A DNA stretch of 64,000 nucleotides, from NCBI RefSeq assembly GCF_000820185.1, contig NZ_CDCA01000009.1, positions 1 to 64,000 of the forward strand, given 5' to 3'. A model generated the notes under the pieces. It did not search any database and was not told the DNA's origin. It saw only the letters and a list, made by a program, of their open reading frames with translations. A program made the translations under genes and the position numbers. Below, in pieces: positions 15,339 to 23,001 of this stretch (the stretch's first letter is position 1; every line of letters starts with the position of its first letter). Source of the stretch: Aeromonas tecta (lineage in GTDB: Bacteria > Pseudomonadota > Gammaproteobacteria > Enterobacterales > Aeromonadaceae).

Positions 15339-16715
15339 TTAATGAGGGGTTGGGCCCCGGGGCGTGGAGCCGGGGTTGATGAAACGCAGTGACCACCAGA
15401 AACCGGCGCTCAGCCAGAGCCCCAGGCCACCGAGGAGCAATCCTTGTCCCGCAAGGATCAGCAGGGAGCTGCTGGTGAGCTGCGGCAAAGCGAGCAACAG
15501 ACCGCCGATGCCCAGGCTGACCGACAGGGCCTGCAGGGCGGCGCCGATGGCGGGCGCAGGGTGTCGTTCGAGTGGGAACAGAGTACCCGATACCAGCCCA
15601 AGGGTGAACATGGCCAATGCCCCCAGGGCGCTGGATTGGGTGAGCCAGGCACCCAGCAGGCTAAGCAGGATCAGCCCCCACCAGGGAGCCCGTCGGTCGG
15701 CCAGGGCGAAGAGAGGTTTGCGCAGGCTCAGCAACAGGGCGCCGAGCCCAAGGCCCACCACCACATCCGAGATGAAATGCACTCCGAGCCAGACCCGGGC
15801 CAGCCCCGCCAGACTCGCCAGCAGCAGGGCCAGGGCGATGCCTTGCCAGGCCCTGATCCCCGGCAGCGAGCAGAGCAGCAGGCCCCAGCCCAGCATGGCG
15901 GAGGCGGTGTGGCCGCTCGGCATGCCAAAGCCCTGGGCGCTTCGCTCGGCGAGCCGGGGATCGAGGTGGAAGGGCCTTGGCCAGCCCAGTCCCTCCTTGG
16001 CGAGTTGTACCAGCAGGGTGAGCAGCACCATGGCAAACAGCAGCCGATATAGTTTTCGCCAACCGAGTAGCGGCAAGAGCAGCAGGGCCACCCCGAGCTG
16101 GACGGGGGCGGTACCGAGCAGGTTGCCGGCCAGGGGCCAGAGGGCGTCTGGCCCTATCCACTGTTGCAGGCGCTGGATAAGCGGCAGCTCGGCCCTGTGC
16201 AGTGGGCTGCCGCCCTCGCTGAAATCGGCCTGCCACTGCACCGGACTCTCAGTCACCTCTGCGATCCTGGGGCCGAGCCAGTCGAGCTGCGCCGGGAAGC
16301 GACGCTGCGCATCGGGCAGCAGGGTTGGTTCGATCAGCCGGGCATTGAGGATTTCGCCGCCGAGATTGGGGGCCAGCAGCAGAGAGACAAAGCCCGAGCC
16401 TTGCTGGGCCTGGATGGGAGTGAGGGTCTGGCAGGCGAACAGCTGGGCCCGTTGCCAGCGCCCCAGCTCGGCGGTAATGCGCCCGCGCAGCCCTGTCTCC
16501 TCGAACAGTTCCCGCAGCGCCGCCTGCTCGGCGGTTTCGCTCCCGTCGATGTAACCGCCGCTCAGGCTGTAGCGCCCGGAGATCCTGTCTTGCACCAGCA
16601 GCAGTTGTTGCTGGTGGCGGATCACGCAGGCGGCCGCGCTGGGGGCGGTTTGGGCGGCCTGAACGACGAGTTGCGGTGACAGCAACAGAAGCAGGAAAAA
16701 GAAGGCGCGGATCAT
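15339..16715 (-). CDS. Exported NUDIX hydrolase fused to a PAP2 membrane phosphatase
   Basis: A 458-residue two-domain protein. A signal-like hydrophobic stretch (1-22) precedes a NUDIX domain (about 28-155) whose box is complete: G-x5-E-x7-REL-x-EE-x-GL around residues 54-76. From about residue 205 it becomes a polytopic PAP2 domain with KEGLGWPRP, PSGHTAS and ARVWLGVHFISD, the three lipid-phosphatase motifs. NUDIX enzymes cleave X-linked nucleoside diphosphates; PAP2 enzymes remove terminal phosphates from lipids such as undecaprenyl or phosphatidylglycerol phosphate. The order suggests both active sites face the periplasm. Start chosen at MIRAFFFLLLLL because the longer frame adds 28 residues before the signal. 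A fusion of this kind is known in gammaproteobacteria, but the substrate is unclear. Confidence 0.88.
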   Translation of the reverse strand: MIRAFFFLLLLLSPQLVVQAAQTAPSAAACVIRHQQQLLLVQDRISGRYSLSGGYIDGSETAEQAALRELFEETGLRGRITAELGRWQRAQLFACQTLTPIQAQQGSGFVSLLLAPNLGGEILNARLIEPTLLPDAQRRFPAQLDWLGPRIAEVTESPVQWQADFSEGGSPLHRAELPLIQRLQQWIGPDALWPLAGNLLGTAPVQLGVALLLLPLLGWRKLYRLLFAMVLLTLLVQLAKEGLGWPRPFHLDPRLAERSAQGFGMPSGHTASAMLGWGLLLCSLPGIRAWQGIALALLLASLAGLARVWLGVHFISDVVVGLGLGALLLSLRKPLFALADRRAPWWGLILLSLLGAWLTQSSALGALAMFTLGLVSGTLFPLERHPAPAIGAALQALSVSLGIGGLLLALPQLTSSSLLILAGQGLLLGGLGLWLSAGFWWSLRFINPGSTPRGPTPH

Positions 16716-16909
16716 GACGGGTCCATGGGGCTGATGAGTGGGGCAAGGGTCACAGAAATCAGCGACTTGGGCAATGTTTTCCCGGTGTACCACGCCCATC
16801 TGAGCCAGGGGCTGAGCCCAATCTGGGTCGCAAGCATTGCCGTCGGCCGAGGCAGTCCCTAGTATTGGCGGCTATTGTTCCTTTCATGCAACTCATCTTG
16901 GGGCTTTCC

Positions 16910-17287
16910 ATGAGACAGATTGGTTTTTTCTTGGGGATAGGCATTGGCGTCATCCTGATACTCTTTGGCAGCATCGTCATCTTCCAGGCCTTGCCCGCCG
17001 CGCTGGATGTGCTGGAGATGCCGAGCCGCATCCCGTTCGTGCGTGAGGTTTACACCTGGCTGATGACCAGTGCCAGCGGCCTCACCAACCAACTGGAGCA
17101 GAACTTCCTGGAAGCCTTCCAGACCGTCCTCAAGCTGATACTGCTCATTACCTTCATGTGGGTCTGCGTCAAGCTGGTCAACATGGGGGTGCTGATCATC
17201 CGGGCTGGGGTCGACCTTATCCGCACCGCCATCGAGCACAGCGAAGACAAGGTGGCCAAGCCGTCCGAGCAGGATCGCCACCTTTAA
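16910..17287 (+). CDS. Small two-segment membrane protein, unknown function
   Basis: A 125-residue protein with a long N-terminal hydrophobic segment (about 4-30), an amphipathic middle part, and a second hydrophobic segment (about 78-100), then a charged tail ending SEDKVAKPSEQDRHL. I do not recognise the family. Start chosen at MRQIGFFLGIG; two earlier in-frame starts would add up to 15 residues. It is transcribed alone between divergent and convergent neighbours, with a terminator shared with the gene to its right. Confidence 0.6.
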   Translation: MRQIGFFLGIGIGVILILFGSIVIFQALPAALDVLEMPSRIPFVREVYTWLMTSASGLTNQLEQNFLEAFQTVLKLILLITFMWVCVKLVNMGVLIIRAGVDLIRTAIEHSEDKVAKPSEQDRHL

Positions 17288-17314
17288 GGTTCCACTGCCT
17301 AAACGCAGATAAAC

Positions 17315-17340
17315 AACAGGCCACCCTAGGGTGGCCTGTT
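17315..17340. terminator. Bidirectional terminator
   Basis: AACAGGCCACCC/GGGTGGCCTGTT gives a perfect 12-bp stem between two convergent genes. Short T-runs flank it on both strands. Confidence 0.75.
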
Positions 17341-17366
17341 TGCATGGTGAAATATGCCGCCAGACG

Positions 17367-18506
17367 TTAGTTAAGCAGTTTCTCCAACTCAGCCTCGGCA
17401 TCTGCCCTGGCCTGGTCGCCTTGTCCAGCGGCCTGGCTCTCCAGTTTGCTGGCTTCTGCCTTCACAGTTGCTTCCGCAGTGCTCACCGCCTGCTTGGCGG
17501 TATCGGCGACGGCCTTGCTGGCTTGCTGCTGGGTGCTGGCGGCGGCGCTGCTTGCGGCCTGCTTGGCCACTGCCTGGGTCGCTTGCTGCTGTAGGGTGGT
17601 TGCCGCCCCGCTCACCGCCTGTTTGGCGGTGTCGGCGACGGCCTTGCTGGCCTGTTGCTGGGTGCTGACGGCGGCGCTGCTTACGGCCTGTTTGGCGCTG
17701 TCGGTAACGGCCTTGCTTGCCTGCTGTTGAGTGCTGGTGGCGACGCTGCTCGCGGCCTGTTTGGCAGAGTCGGTCACGGCCTTGGTCGCCTGTTGCTGAG
17801 TGCTGGCAGCGGCGTCACTGACCGCCCGCTTGGCGGAATCCGTCACGGCCTGGTTGGCCTGTTGCAGGGTGGCGGTGGCACTTTTGCTCACTTGTTGCTG
17901 CGCCGCGCCGGTGGCACTGCCGACCGCTTGCTTGGCGGAGCCCGTGATCGCCTGGGTTGCGCTCTGCTGCATGGCACCCATCATGTTGCCGAGCAGGGAA
18001 CCGCCGGATCCCGTCATGGCCTTGCCGACCCCGCTGAGGGCGGTCGCGGTCGGATTGCCTGCTTGCCAATTCTCCATGGCGCTCGGCCAGCTCGGAGTAG
18101 CCGCGGTCAGGTTCTCACCGAACACCTGAGTGGCACCATCGCTCTTTTGCAGCATGACGGAGAGCTGGTTGGTGTCGGCGTTCCACACCATGCCCGCCTG
18201 CTTGGCGATGTCCGGCACCGGCGCGTAGCGAGAGACCACGTAGAACAGCGGCCCCTCCTGCTGCAGCTCGTTGGCAGTCTTGAGCAGCTGCATGGTGCTG
18301 TCGTAATTGGGGCCCAGCATGGCGGTCATTCTGTCCTTGATGAGCGGCTGCTCGAACAGGTTCGCCTCGTTCGGATCGAAACCGACCAGAGGCTTGAGCA
18401 GGGCCCACATCAACTGGCTGGTGGGGCTCATCAGCAGCAGGGGGGCAACGCAGGCGGACAACATCAGACTCAGGCAGGCAGCCTTGAGCAACGGCATGAT
18501 ACGCAT
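17367..18506 (-). CDS. Lipoprotein with tandem 23-residue Ala/Gln-rich repeats
   Basis: A 379-residue protein. The N-terminal signal ends LMLSAC, a lipobox, so it should be lipid-anchored. The first 165 residues are a globular domain without a recognised motif. The C-terminal half is five to six repeats of about 23 residues built on STQQQASKAVTDSAKQAVSS, with one copy shortened by three. The repeats are amphipathic, rich in Ala, Gln, Lys and Thr, lack Gly/Pro and resemble LEA-like or apolipoprotein-like helices. The extreme C terminus is charged (ARADAEAELEKLLN). Start chosen at MRIMPLLKAACL. It may be a surface or periplasmic helical stalk; function is not known. Confidence 0.75.
   Translation of the reverse strand: MRIMPLLKAACLSLMLSACVAPLLLMSPTSQLMWALLKPLVGFDPNEANLFEQPLIKDRMTAMLGPNYDSTMQLLKTANELQQEGPLFYVVSRYAPVPDIAKQAGMVWNADTNQLSVMLQKSDGATQVFGENLTAATPSWPSAMENWQAGNPTATALSGVGKAMTGSGGSLLGNMMGAMQQSATQAITGSAKQAVGSATGAAQQQVSKSATATLQQANQAVTDSAKRAVSDAAASTQQQATKAVTDSAKQAASSVATSTQQQASKAVTDSAKQAVSSAAVSTQQQASKAVADTAKQAVSGAATTLQQQATQAVAKQAASSAAASTQQQASKAVADTAKQAVSTAEATVKAEASKLESQAAGQGDQARADAEAELEKLLN
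17463..17873 (-). repeat. 69-bp tandem repeats inside the lipoprotein gene
   Basis: The DNA encoding residues about 212-348 of the lipoprotein repeats a 69-base unit (23 codons). Neighbouring units differ at only a few bases and one carries a 9-base deletion. This is a candidate locus for copy-number variation. Confidence 0.8.
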
Positions 18507-18729
18507 CGACAACATATCCAAGTAATTATTTGATTAATAAGGGTATCTGTTACCATTCCCCGGCAACGTCACCTGAACTGGGCCGCCTTTTCACAGCTGG
18601 AAGCGGCGGGCGCAGGCAGGCTACCATATTGCCCCCGGAATGCCAGATGAGCCGACAGTTATTGGTCAAGTTGGCGACACTGATGGTCGCTTACTTCTCT
18701 CATGCCCCTCGCATCACAGGTCTCTTGTC

Positions 18730-19038
18730 ATGATTAAATTTGGTCTTTGTCTGTTTGCCGTTAGCGGGCTCGCCAGCGTGATGGCCCAGACCCCGCTCAG
18801 TCACTCGGTGGGCACGGATCTGGTGCTGCCGCTCGGATCCCTGCCGGAGCGGGTCTGCTGGTATCAGGATCAGAAGTATTCCCTCGGTGCCCGCATCCAG
18901 CAGGGCGATGTCTGGCTGGAGTGTGGCCCGCAAAATGTGCAGGAGAGCAATGGCCCCCTGGCCTGGCGTGAGCCTCAGGTGTATCAGCCTGCCGCCCAAG
19001 GGAGCCGAAATCGGGAGACGATCAGCGTGGGTCAGTGA
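18730..19038 (+). CDS. Secreted DUF1496-like protein (YnjH-like)
   Basis: A 102-residue protein with a signal peptide ending VMA before QTPLSHSV. The core CWYQDQKYSLGARIQQGDVWLEC resembles the YnjH/DUF1496 pattern of a Tyr-Gln-Asp motif between two cysteines, followed by PLAWRE. The cysteines probably form a disulfide in the periplasm. No function is established for the family. Start chosen at MIKFGLCLFAV; a longer frame upstream lacks a signal-like start. Confidence 0.7.
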   Translation: MIKFGLCLFAVSGLASVMAQTPLSHSVGTDLVLPLGSLPERVCWYQDQKYSLGARIQQGDVWLECGPQNVQESNGPLAWREPQVYQPAAQGSRNRETISVGQ

Positions 19039-19122
19039 GCCTTTTGTTGATCCAGCTACAGACATGAGAGTGATCTCTATCGCATAATGCGGCTCTTTCT
19101 TCTCTTGGGTGGGATCTAAGCA

Positions 19123-19230
19123 ATGGCTCGTCGCTCTTCCAATACGCAACGTCGTCGTAGTAGCTGGTGGTATAAACGCCTATTGGTACGGGAGCGGGCA
19201 GAGCGCGAAGCGCGTTCCGTTCGGGATTGA
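19123..19230 (+). CDS. 35-residue Arg-rich small protein, first of three tandem units
   Basis: A short frame beginning MARRSSNTQRRRSSWWYKR and ending EREARSVRD. Twelve of 35 residues are Arg and two adjacent Trp are present, so it could bind RNA, DNA or membrane. GGGAT lies nine bases before the ATG. A terminator follows 21 bases after the stop. Two further copies of the surrounding DNA downstream do not preserve this reading frame, so the region may instead act as RNA. I do not recognise the protein family. Confidence 0.5.
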   Translation: MARRSSNTQRRRSSWWYKRLLVRERAEREARSVRD

Positions 19231-19251
19231 TATTGAATTGATAGAATTGAT

Positions 19252-19278
19252 AAACGGAGCCCCCAAGGCTCCGTTTTT
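19252..19278 (+). terminator. Terminator of tandem unit 1
   Basis: ACGGAGCC/GGCTCCGT stem with a 5-base loop and a run of five T. Confidence 0.85.
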
Positions 19279-19421
19279 ATTTGTCATGCAGGATGCATCA
19301 GGGCTGGTAACGCGTCGCTCTTCCACTCCTTGCTGATATCCAACGTCGTCCTGGTCGCTGGTGGTACAAACGCCTATAGGTACGGGAGCGGGCAGAGCGC
19401 GAGGGATTAATGATTAATTGG

Positions 19422-19448
19422 AAAACGGGGCCTCAGGGCCCCGTTTTT
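19422..19448 (+). terminator. Terminator of tandem unit 2
   Basis: ACGGGGCC/GGCCCCGT stem preceded by AAA and followed by TTTTT. Confidence 0.85.
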
Positions 19449-19591
19449 ATTTCTTGTTTATGGAGAACGCGTCGCTCTTCCACTCCTTGTTGATATCCAA
19501 CGTCGTCCTGGTCGCTGGTGGTATCAACGCCTATTAGGTCGGGAGCGGGCAGGGCGCGAGGGCGCCGGGTTCGGGATTGATGATTAATTGG

Positions 19592-19618
19592 AAAGTGGGG
19601 CCTCAGGGCCCCGTTTTT
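19592..19618 (+). terminator. Terminator of tandem unit 3
   Basis: GTGGGGCC/GGCCCCGT with one G-U pair and TTTTT; nearly the same hairpin as in unit 2. Confidence 0.8.
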
Positions 19619-19636
19619 GTGTCGCGTTATCACGCG

Positions 19637-19665
19637 AAAAGGAGGCCGATTGGCCTCCTTTTTTA
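19637..19665. terminator. Bidirectional terminator downstream of katA
   Basis: AAAAGGAGGCC/GGCCTCCTTTT stem with a 3-4 base loop. T-runs exist on both strands, so it can stop both katA and rightward transcripts from the tandem units. Confidence 0.85.
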
Positions 19666-19680
19666 TTGCCTGTCAGCGGC

Positions 19681-21126
19681 TTAGCGCTGCAGGGCGGCCA
19701 GTGCCAGTTCGATGCGTTTGGCGTATTCCGGGTCGGCCTGCTCGAAGTGCTTGAGCTGAGCCTGGACGATGGCGTGGTCCTCCACGTTGACCAGGGATCG
19801 CGCCAAGTTGGCGGCGAGCCGCGAACGCTGACCCTCGTCCATGATGCGGAACAGGTTGCCAGGCTGGCTGTAGTAGTCGTCATCGTAGTCGCGGAAGTTG
19901 TAGTGCAGGGCGGCGCCTTCCAGGCTCAGCGCCGGCTCGTGCTGCTCGCTCGGGGTCTGGGTGCCGAAGCGGTTCGGCTGATAGTTCGGGCTGGCGCCGC
20001 CGTTGCTGTCCGCTCGCATGGCACCGTCACGATGGGCACCGCTGAACGGGCAGCGCGGGGCGTTGACCGGCAGCAGACCGTGGTTGACCCCGAGGCGGTA
20101 GCGCTGGGTGTCACCGTAGGAGAACAGCCGCCCTTGCAGCATGCGATCCGGCGAGAAGCCGATGCCGGGCACCACGTTGGCCGGGGTGAAGGCTGCTTGC
20201 TCCACGTGGGCGAAGTAGTTGTCCGGGTTCTTGTTGAGCTCCAGCACCCCGACCGGGATCAGCGGGTAATCCTTGTGGGGCCACACCTTGGTGAGATCGA
20301 AGGGGTGGATCTCGTAGGTATGGGCCTCGGCCTCCGGCATGATCTGCACATGGACCTTCCAGCGCGGGAAGTCGCCCCGCTCGATGGCGTTGAACAGGTC
20401 GGCCTGGCTGGTCTCCCTGTCCTGACCGACGGCGGCGGCGGCCTCTTCATCGGTGTAGAAGCTGTGGCCCTGCTCGGTCTTGAAGTGGAACTTGACCCAG
20501 AAGCGCTCGTTGGCGTCGTTGATGAAGCTGAAGGTGTGGCTGCCGTAGCCGTTCATCTCCCGCAGGCTCTTCGGGATGCCGCGGTCGCTGAACAAGGTGG
20601 TGATCTGGTGCAGGGATTCCGGGTGGCGGGACCAGAAGTCCCAGGCGGCGGTGGCGCTGCGCAGGTTGGTGCGGGGATCCCGCTTCTGGGTGTGGATAAA
20701 GTCCGGGAATTTGAGCGGATCGCGAATGAAGAACACCGGGGTGTTGTTGCCCACCAGATCCCAGTTGCCCTGTTCGGTGTAGAACTTCAGGGCGAAGCCG
20801 CGCACGTCGCGCTCCGCATCGGCGGCCCCCTTCTCGCCGGCGACGGTGGAGAAGCGCAGGAACACCGGGGTCTGCTTGCCGACGGTGTTGAACAAGTCCG
20901 CCTTGCTGAACTGGCTGATGTCGTGGGTCACGGTGAAGGTGCCGTAGGCGCCCGAGCCCTTGGCGTGCACCACCCGCTCCGGGATGCGCTCGCGGTCGAA
21001 GTGGGCCAGTTTTTCCATCAACCAGATGTCTTGCATCAGTACAGGGCCACGGGGGCCGGCGGTCAGGCTGTTGTTGTTATCGACGACGGGGGCGCCGTTG
21101 GCGCTGTGCAGGGTCTTGTCGGTCAT
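19681..21126 (-). CDS. katA: Monofunctional haem catalase, small-subunit type
   Basis: Degrades hydrogen peroxide to water and oxygen. The 481-residue length is that of clade-3 catalases. Landmarks are the distal His in [14 protein letters not shown], the distal Asn region [18 protein letters not shown], and the proximal haem-ligand Tyr in [14 protein letters not shown]. Start chosen at [11 protein letters not shown] because AAGGAG lies directly upstream; the open frame extends 38 residues further without a suitable site. No signal peptide, so cytoplasmic. It is a single gene with a shared bidirectional terminator. Confidence 0.95.
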   Translation of the reverse strand: MTDKTLHSANGAPVVDNNNSLTAGPRGPVLMQDIWLMEKLAHFDRERIPERVVHAKGSGAYGTFTVTHDISQFSKADLFNTVGKQTPVFLRFSTVAGEKGAADAERDVRGFALKFYTEQGNWDLVGNNTPVFFIRDPLKFPDFIHTQKRDPRTNLRSATAAWDFWSRHPESLHQITTLFSDRGIPKSLREMNGYGSHTFSFINDANERFWVKFHFKTEQGHSFYTDEEAAAAVGQDRETSQADLFNAIERGDFPRWKVHVQIMPEAEAHTYEIHPFDLTKVWPHKDYPLIPVGVLELNKNPDNYFAHVEQAAFTPANVVPGIGFSPDRMLQGRLFSYGDTQRYRLGVNHGLLPVNAPRCPFSGAHRDGAMRADSNGGASPNYQPNRFGTQTPSEQHEPALSLEGAALHYNFRDYDDDYYSQPGNLFRIMDEGQRSRLAANLARSLVNVEDHAIVQAQLKHFEQADPEYAKRIELALAALQR

Positions 21127-21286
21127 GGTGCTGCTCCTTGTGATGATGGAGGCACGATACGGCAGGGGGCACGAGCGGGGCCAATCGGTCATGTCTAAGT
21201 GTTTGATAGCTGGCGCTAATGGAGTTGGCGACGGGTGCAAAGGGCGCTATGTTGGACAAAGGTTCACGCAGCAGGGAGGAGAGGAA

Positions 21287-21778
21287 ATGGTCGATATCAG
21301 GATCCGTCAGACGGAGGCCGGCGATGCCCAGGGGCTGCGGGATCTCTATGCCATGCCAAAAGCCCAGGCGGGTACCCTGCAGATGCCCCATCCGACCCTG
21401 GCCATGTGGCAGCAACGGCTGGCGGAGCACAGCGGCTACGGCCTGGTGGCCATAGTGGATGAGCTGCTGGTGGGGGATCTCAGGCTCTGGCTGGAGGCCA
21501 ACCCGCGGCGTCGCCATGTGGCTTCTTTTGGCATGGGGGTGCGCGATGACTGGGCCGGCCGCGGCGTGGGCTCGGCCCTGCTGGGGGCGGCGGTGGATCT
21601 GGCGGACAACTGGCTCAACCTGCAACGGCTCGAGCTGACCGTCTATAGCGACAACGCGGCCGCCATCGCACTCTATCGCAAGCATGGCTTCGAGCAGGAG
21701 GGCTGCTCCCCCGCCTATGCGTTTCGCGAGGGACGCTTCGTCGATGCCCTGCATATGGGGCGGGTCCGCCTGCCGTGA
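21287..21778 (+). CDS. GNAT-family N-acetyltransferase
   Basis: A 163-residue acetyltransferase. Acetyl-CoA motif A is RDDWAGRGVGSALLGAAVDLA (residues about 85-105), and motif B follows as AAIALYRKHGFEQEG. It resembles the RimI/SpeG/PhnO-like GNATs that acetylate amines, antibiotics or protein termini; the acceptor is unknown. GGAGGAGAGG precedes the ATG. It is transcribed towards the AraC/GyrI regulator and may be co-transcribed with it. Confidence 0.85.
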   Translation: MVDIRIRQTEAGDAQGLRDLYAMPKAQAGTLQMPHPTLAMWQQRLAEHSGYGLVAIVDELLVGDLRLWLEANPRRRHVASFGMGVRDDWAGRGVGSALLGAAVDLADNWLNLQRLELTVYSDNAAAIALYRKHGFEQEGCSPAYAFREGRFVDALHMGRVRLP

Positions 21779-21793
21779 GCGCGAGTGAGAGTG

Positions 21794-21945
21794 AGATTGT
21801 CATAAGAGTAAGCCTGCCATGACTGACTGTCGTGCCTGTCAGAGATGCGCCCGCCATCAAGGGTCATATCGCCCGTTCTACAGCGTCGATGCGCTAGAGA
21901 GTGGGACTGATCTGATTGCCATAAGAGTGAGCCTGCCATGATCGA
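21794..21945 (+). repeat. Duplicated leader before the AraC/GyrI regulator
   Basis: Two copies of GATTGYCATAAGAGTRAGCC followed by TGCCATGA lie about 120 bases apart (from 21795 and 21915). The second carries the start codon of the AraC gene; the first carries the start of a short frame. Confidence 0.65.
21819..21941 (+). CDS. Possible 40-residue leader peptide ahead of the AraC/GyrI gene
   Basis: A short frame MTDCRACQRCARHQGSYRP... runs 40 codons and its stop overlaps the regulator's start (ATGA). It has a CxxCxxC cluster. The ribosome site is weak and identical to that of the downstream gene because of the local duplication. It could be a coupled leader peptide or a relic. Confidence 0.35.
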   Translation: MTDCRACQRCARHQGSYRPFYSVDALESGTDLIAIRVSLP

Positions 21946-22813
21946 TTATCACGCTCGCCTGCGGCCCGCCATCCGGGCCTTGGAGCTGGATCCCGAGCTG
22001 AGCCTGACCGAGGTGGCGGCGCTGGCCTGCCTCTCCTGCTACCACTTTCACCGGGTGTTCACCGCGGTGACCGGCGAATCCCCCGGCGAGATGCAGCGCC
22101 GGCTGCGGCTGGAGCGGGCTGCCGGGGCGCTGCGTTACGGCAAGGCACCGGTCACCAGTGTGGCGCTGGCAGCTGGCTTTGCCAGCTCCCAGGCCTTTGC
22201 CAAGGCGTTTCGCAAGCAGTTTGCCATGACCCCGGGGGAGGTGCGTCGTCACCCGGAGCGGCTGCCAAACAGCAAGACAGGACACCAGGATCGCAAGGAT
22301 GGACACGCCTTCACCGCGAGTGAGGGCCATGATGATAGGGTGTCAAACGAGAGGAGTTTCAGGATGAAAACCGAACAGATGAGTGGCCGTACCCTGGCCT
22401 ATATCCGCGTCACCGGCCCCTATGGGCAAGGCTATGAGTCCGTCTGCCAGCGGCTCTATCAGTGGACGGCGGCGCGCGGGCTGGCGGAGGGGGAGTGGAT
22501 CTTCATCTACCACGACAACCCGGAGGTGACGGCGCCGGCCCAGTGCCGCACCGACATCGGGGTGACGGTGCCGGCAGGCACGGCGGTCTCGGGGGAGGTG
22601 GAATCCCAGCTTATCCCCGCCGGCCGCTATGCCCAGTCCCGTTATGTGATCACGGACCGAAGCCAGTACGGGCCCCTGTGGCAGGAGCATGTCGGCGAGA
22701 TAGTGGCAGCCGGGCTGGCCTTCGGCGACGGCCCCTGCTTCGAGCTCTATCACAGCTCCAGCAACGCACCGGTGCGCGACGACGTGAGCTTCTGCTCCAG
22801 CGTCAAAGCCTGA
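21938..22813 (+). CDS. AraC-family regulator with a C-terminal GyrI-like effector domain
   Basis: A 291-residue protein. An N-terminal AraC-type double helix-turn-helix (about 8-105) includes SLTEVAALACLSCYHFHRVF and VALAAGFASSQAFAKAF. From about residue 140 a GyrI/SbmC-like domain follows (MSGRTLAYIRVTGPYGQGYE), ending with a Glu-Tyr pair region (CFELYHSSS). This order matches Rob- and BmrR-like sensors that bind amphipathic drugs or toxins. The target is not evident; the neighbouring GNAT and EamA exporter are candidates. Translation may be coupled to the short leader frame. A hairpin follows. Confidence 0.87.
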   Translation: MIDYHARLRPAIRALELDPELSLTEVAALACLSCYHFHRVFTAVTGESPGEMQRRLRLERAAGALRYGKAPVTSVALAAGFASSQAFAKAFRKQFAMTPGEVRRHPERLPNSKTGHQDRKDGHAFTASEGHDDRVSNERSFRMKTEQMSGRTLAYIRVTGPYGQGYESVCQRLYQWTAARGLAEGEWIFIYHDNPEVTAPAQCRTDIGVTVPAGTAVSGEVESQLIPAGRYAQSRYVITDRSQYGPLWQEHVGEIVAAGLAFGDGPCFELYHSSSNAPVRDDVSFCSSVKA

Positions 22814-22864
22814 TAGCCAGAGCGACTGCTTCCAGACTGAAAAGCAGTGGATATGCGAGATAAA

Positions 22865-22896
22865 ACAAAGATGAGCCAGTGATGGCTCCTCTTTGT
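22865..22896 (+). terminator. Hairpin after the AraC/GyrI gene
   Basis: ACAAAGA/TCTTTGT and GAGCCA/TGGCTC form a 13-bp stem with one mismatch and a 4-base loop. The T-run is poor, so termination is likely but not certain. Confidence 0.5.
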
Positions 22897-23001
22897 ATCT
22901 GGGCTCGCGGCGGTTTTTCACATCCGCAAGAGATCTCGGCGGGTGGTCCATCAAGCGTGTGCAACGCTGACCGCTGTATCAGGGCGTGGCCCATGGGGCA
23001 G

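Larger units (their letters stand above)
19123..19618 (+). repeat. Three tandem copies of a terminator-ended unit
   Basis: Three units start near 19123, 19305 and 19463, each containing a CGTCGCTCTTCCA start, a shared CAACGTCGTC...GCTGGTGGTA core, then GGGAGCGGGCAG and a terminator. Units two and three are offset by 158 bases and nearly identical; unit one is more diverged. Each could be an independent small transcript. Confidence 0.7.

Noticed and set aside
19123-19618. CRISPR array
   Set aside because: Only three long units of 155-185 bases, each with a terminator, and no short constant repeats with unique spacers.
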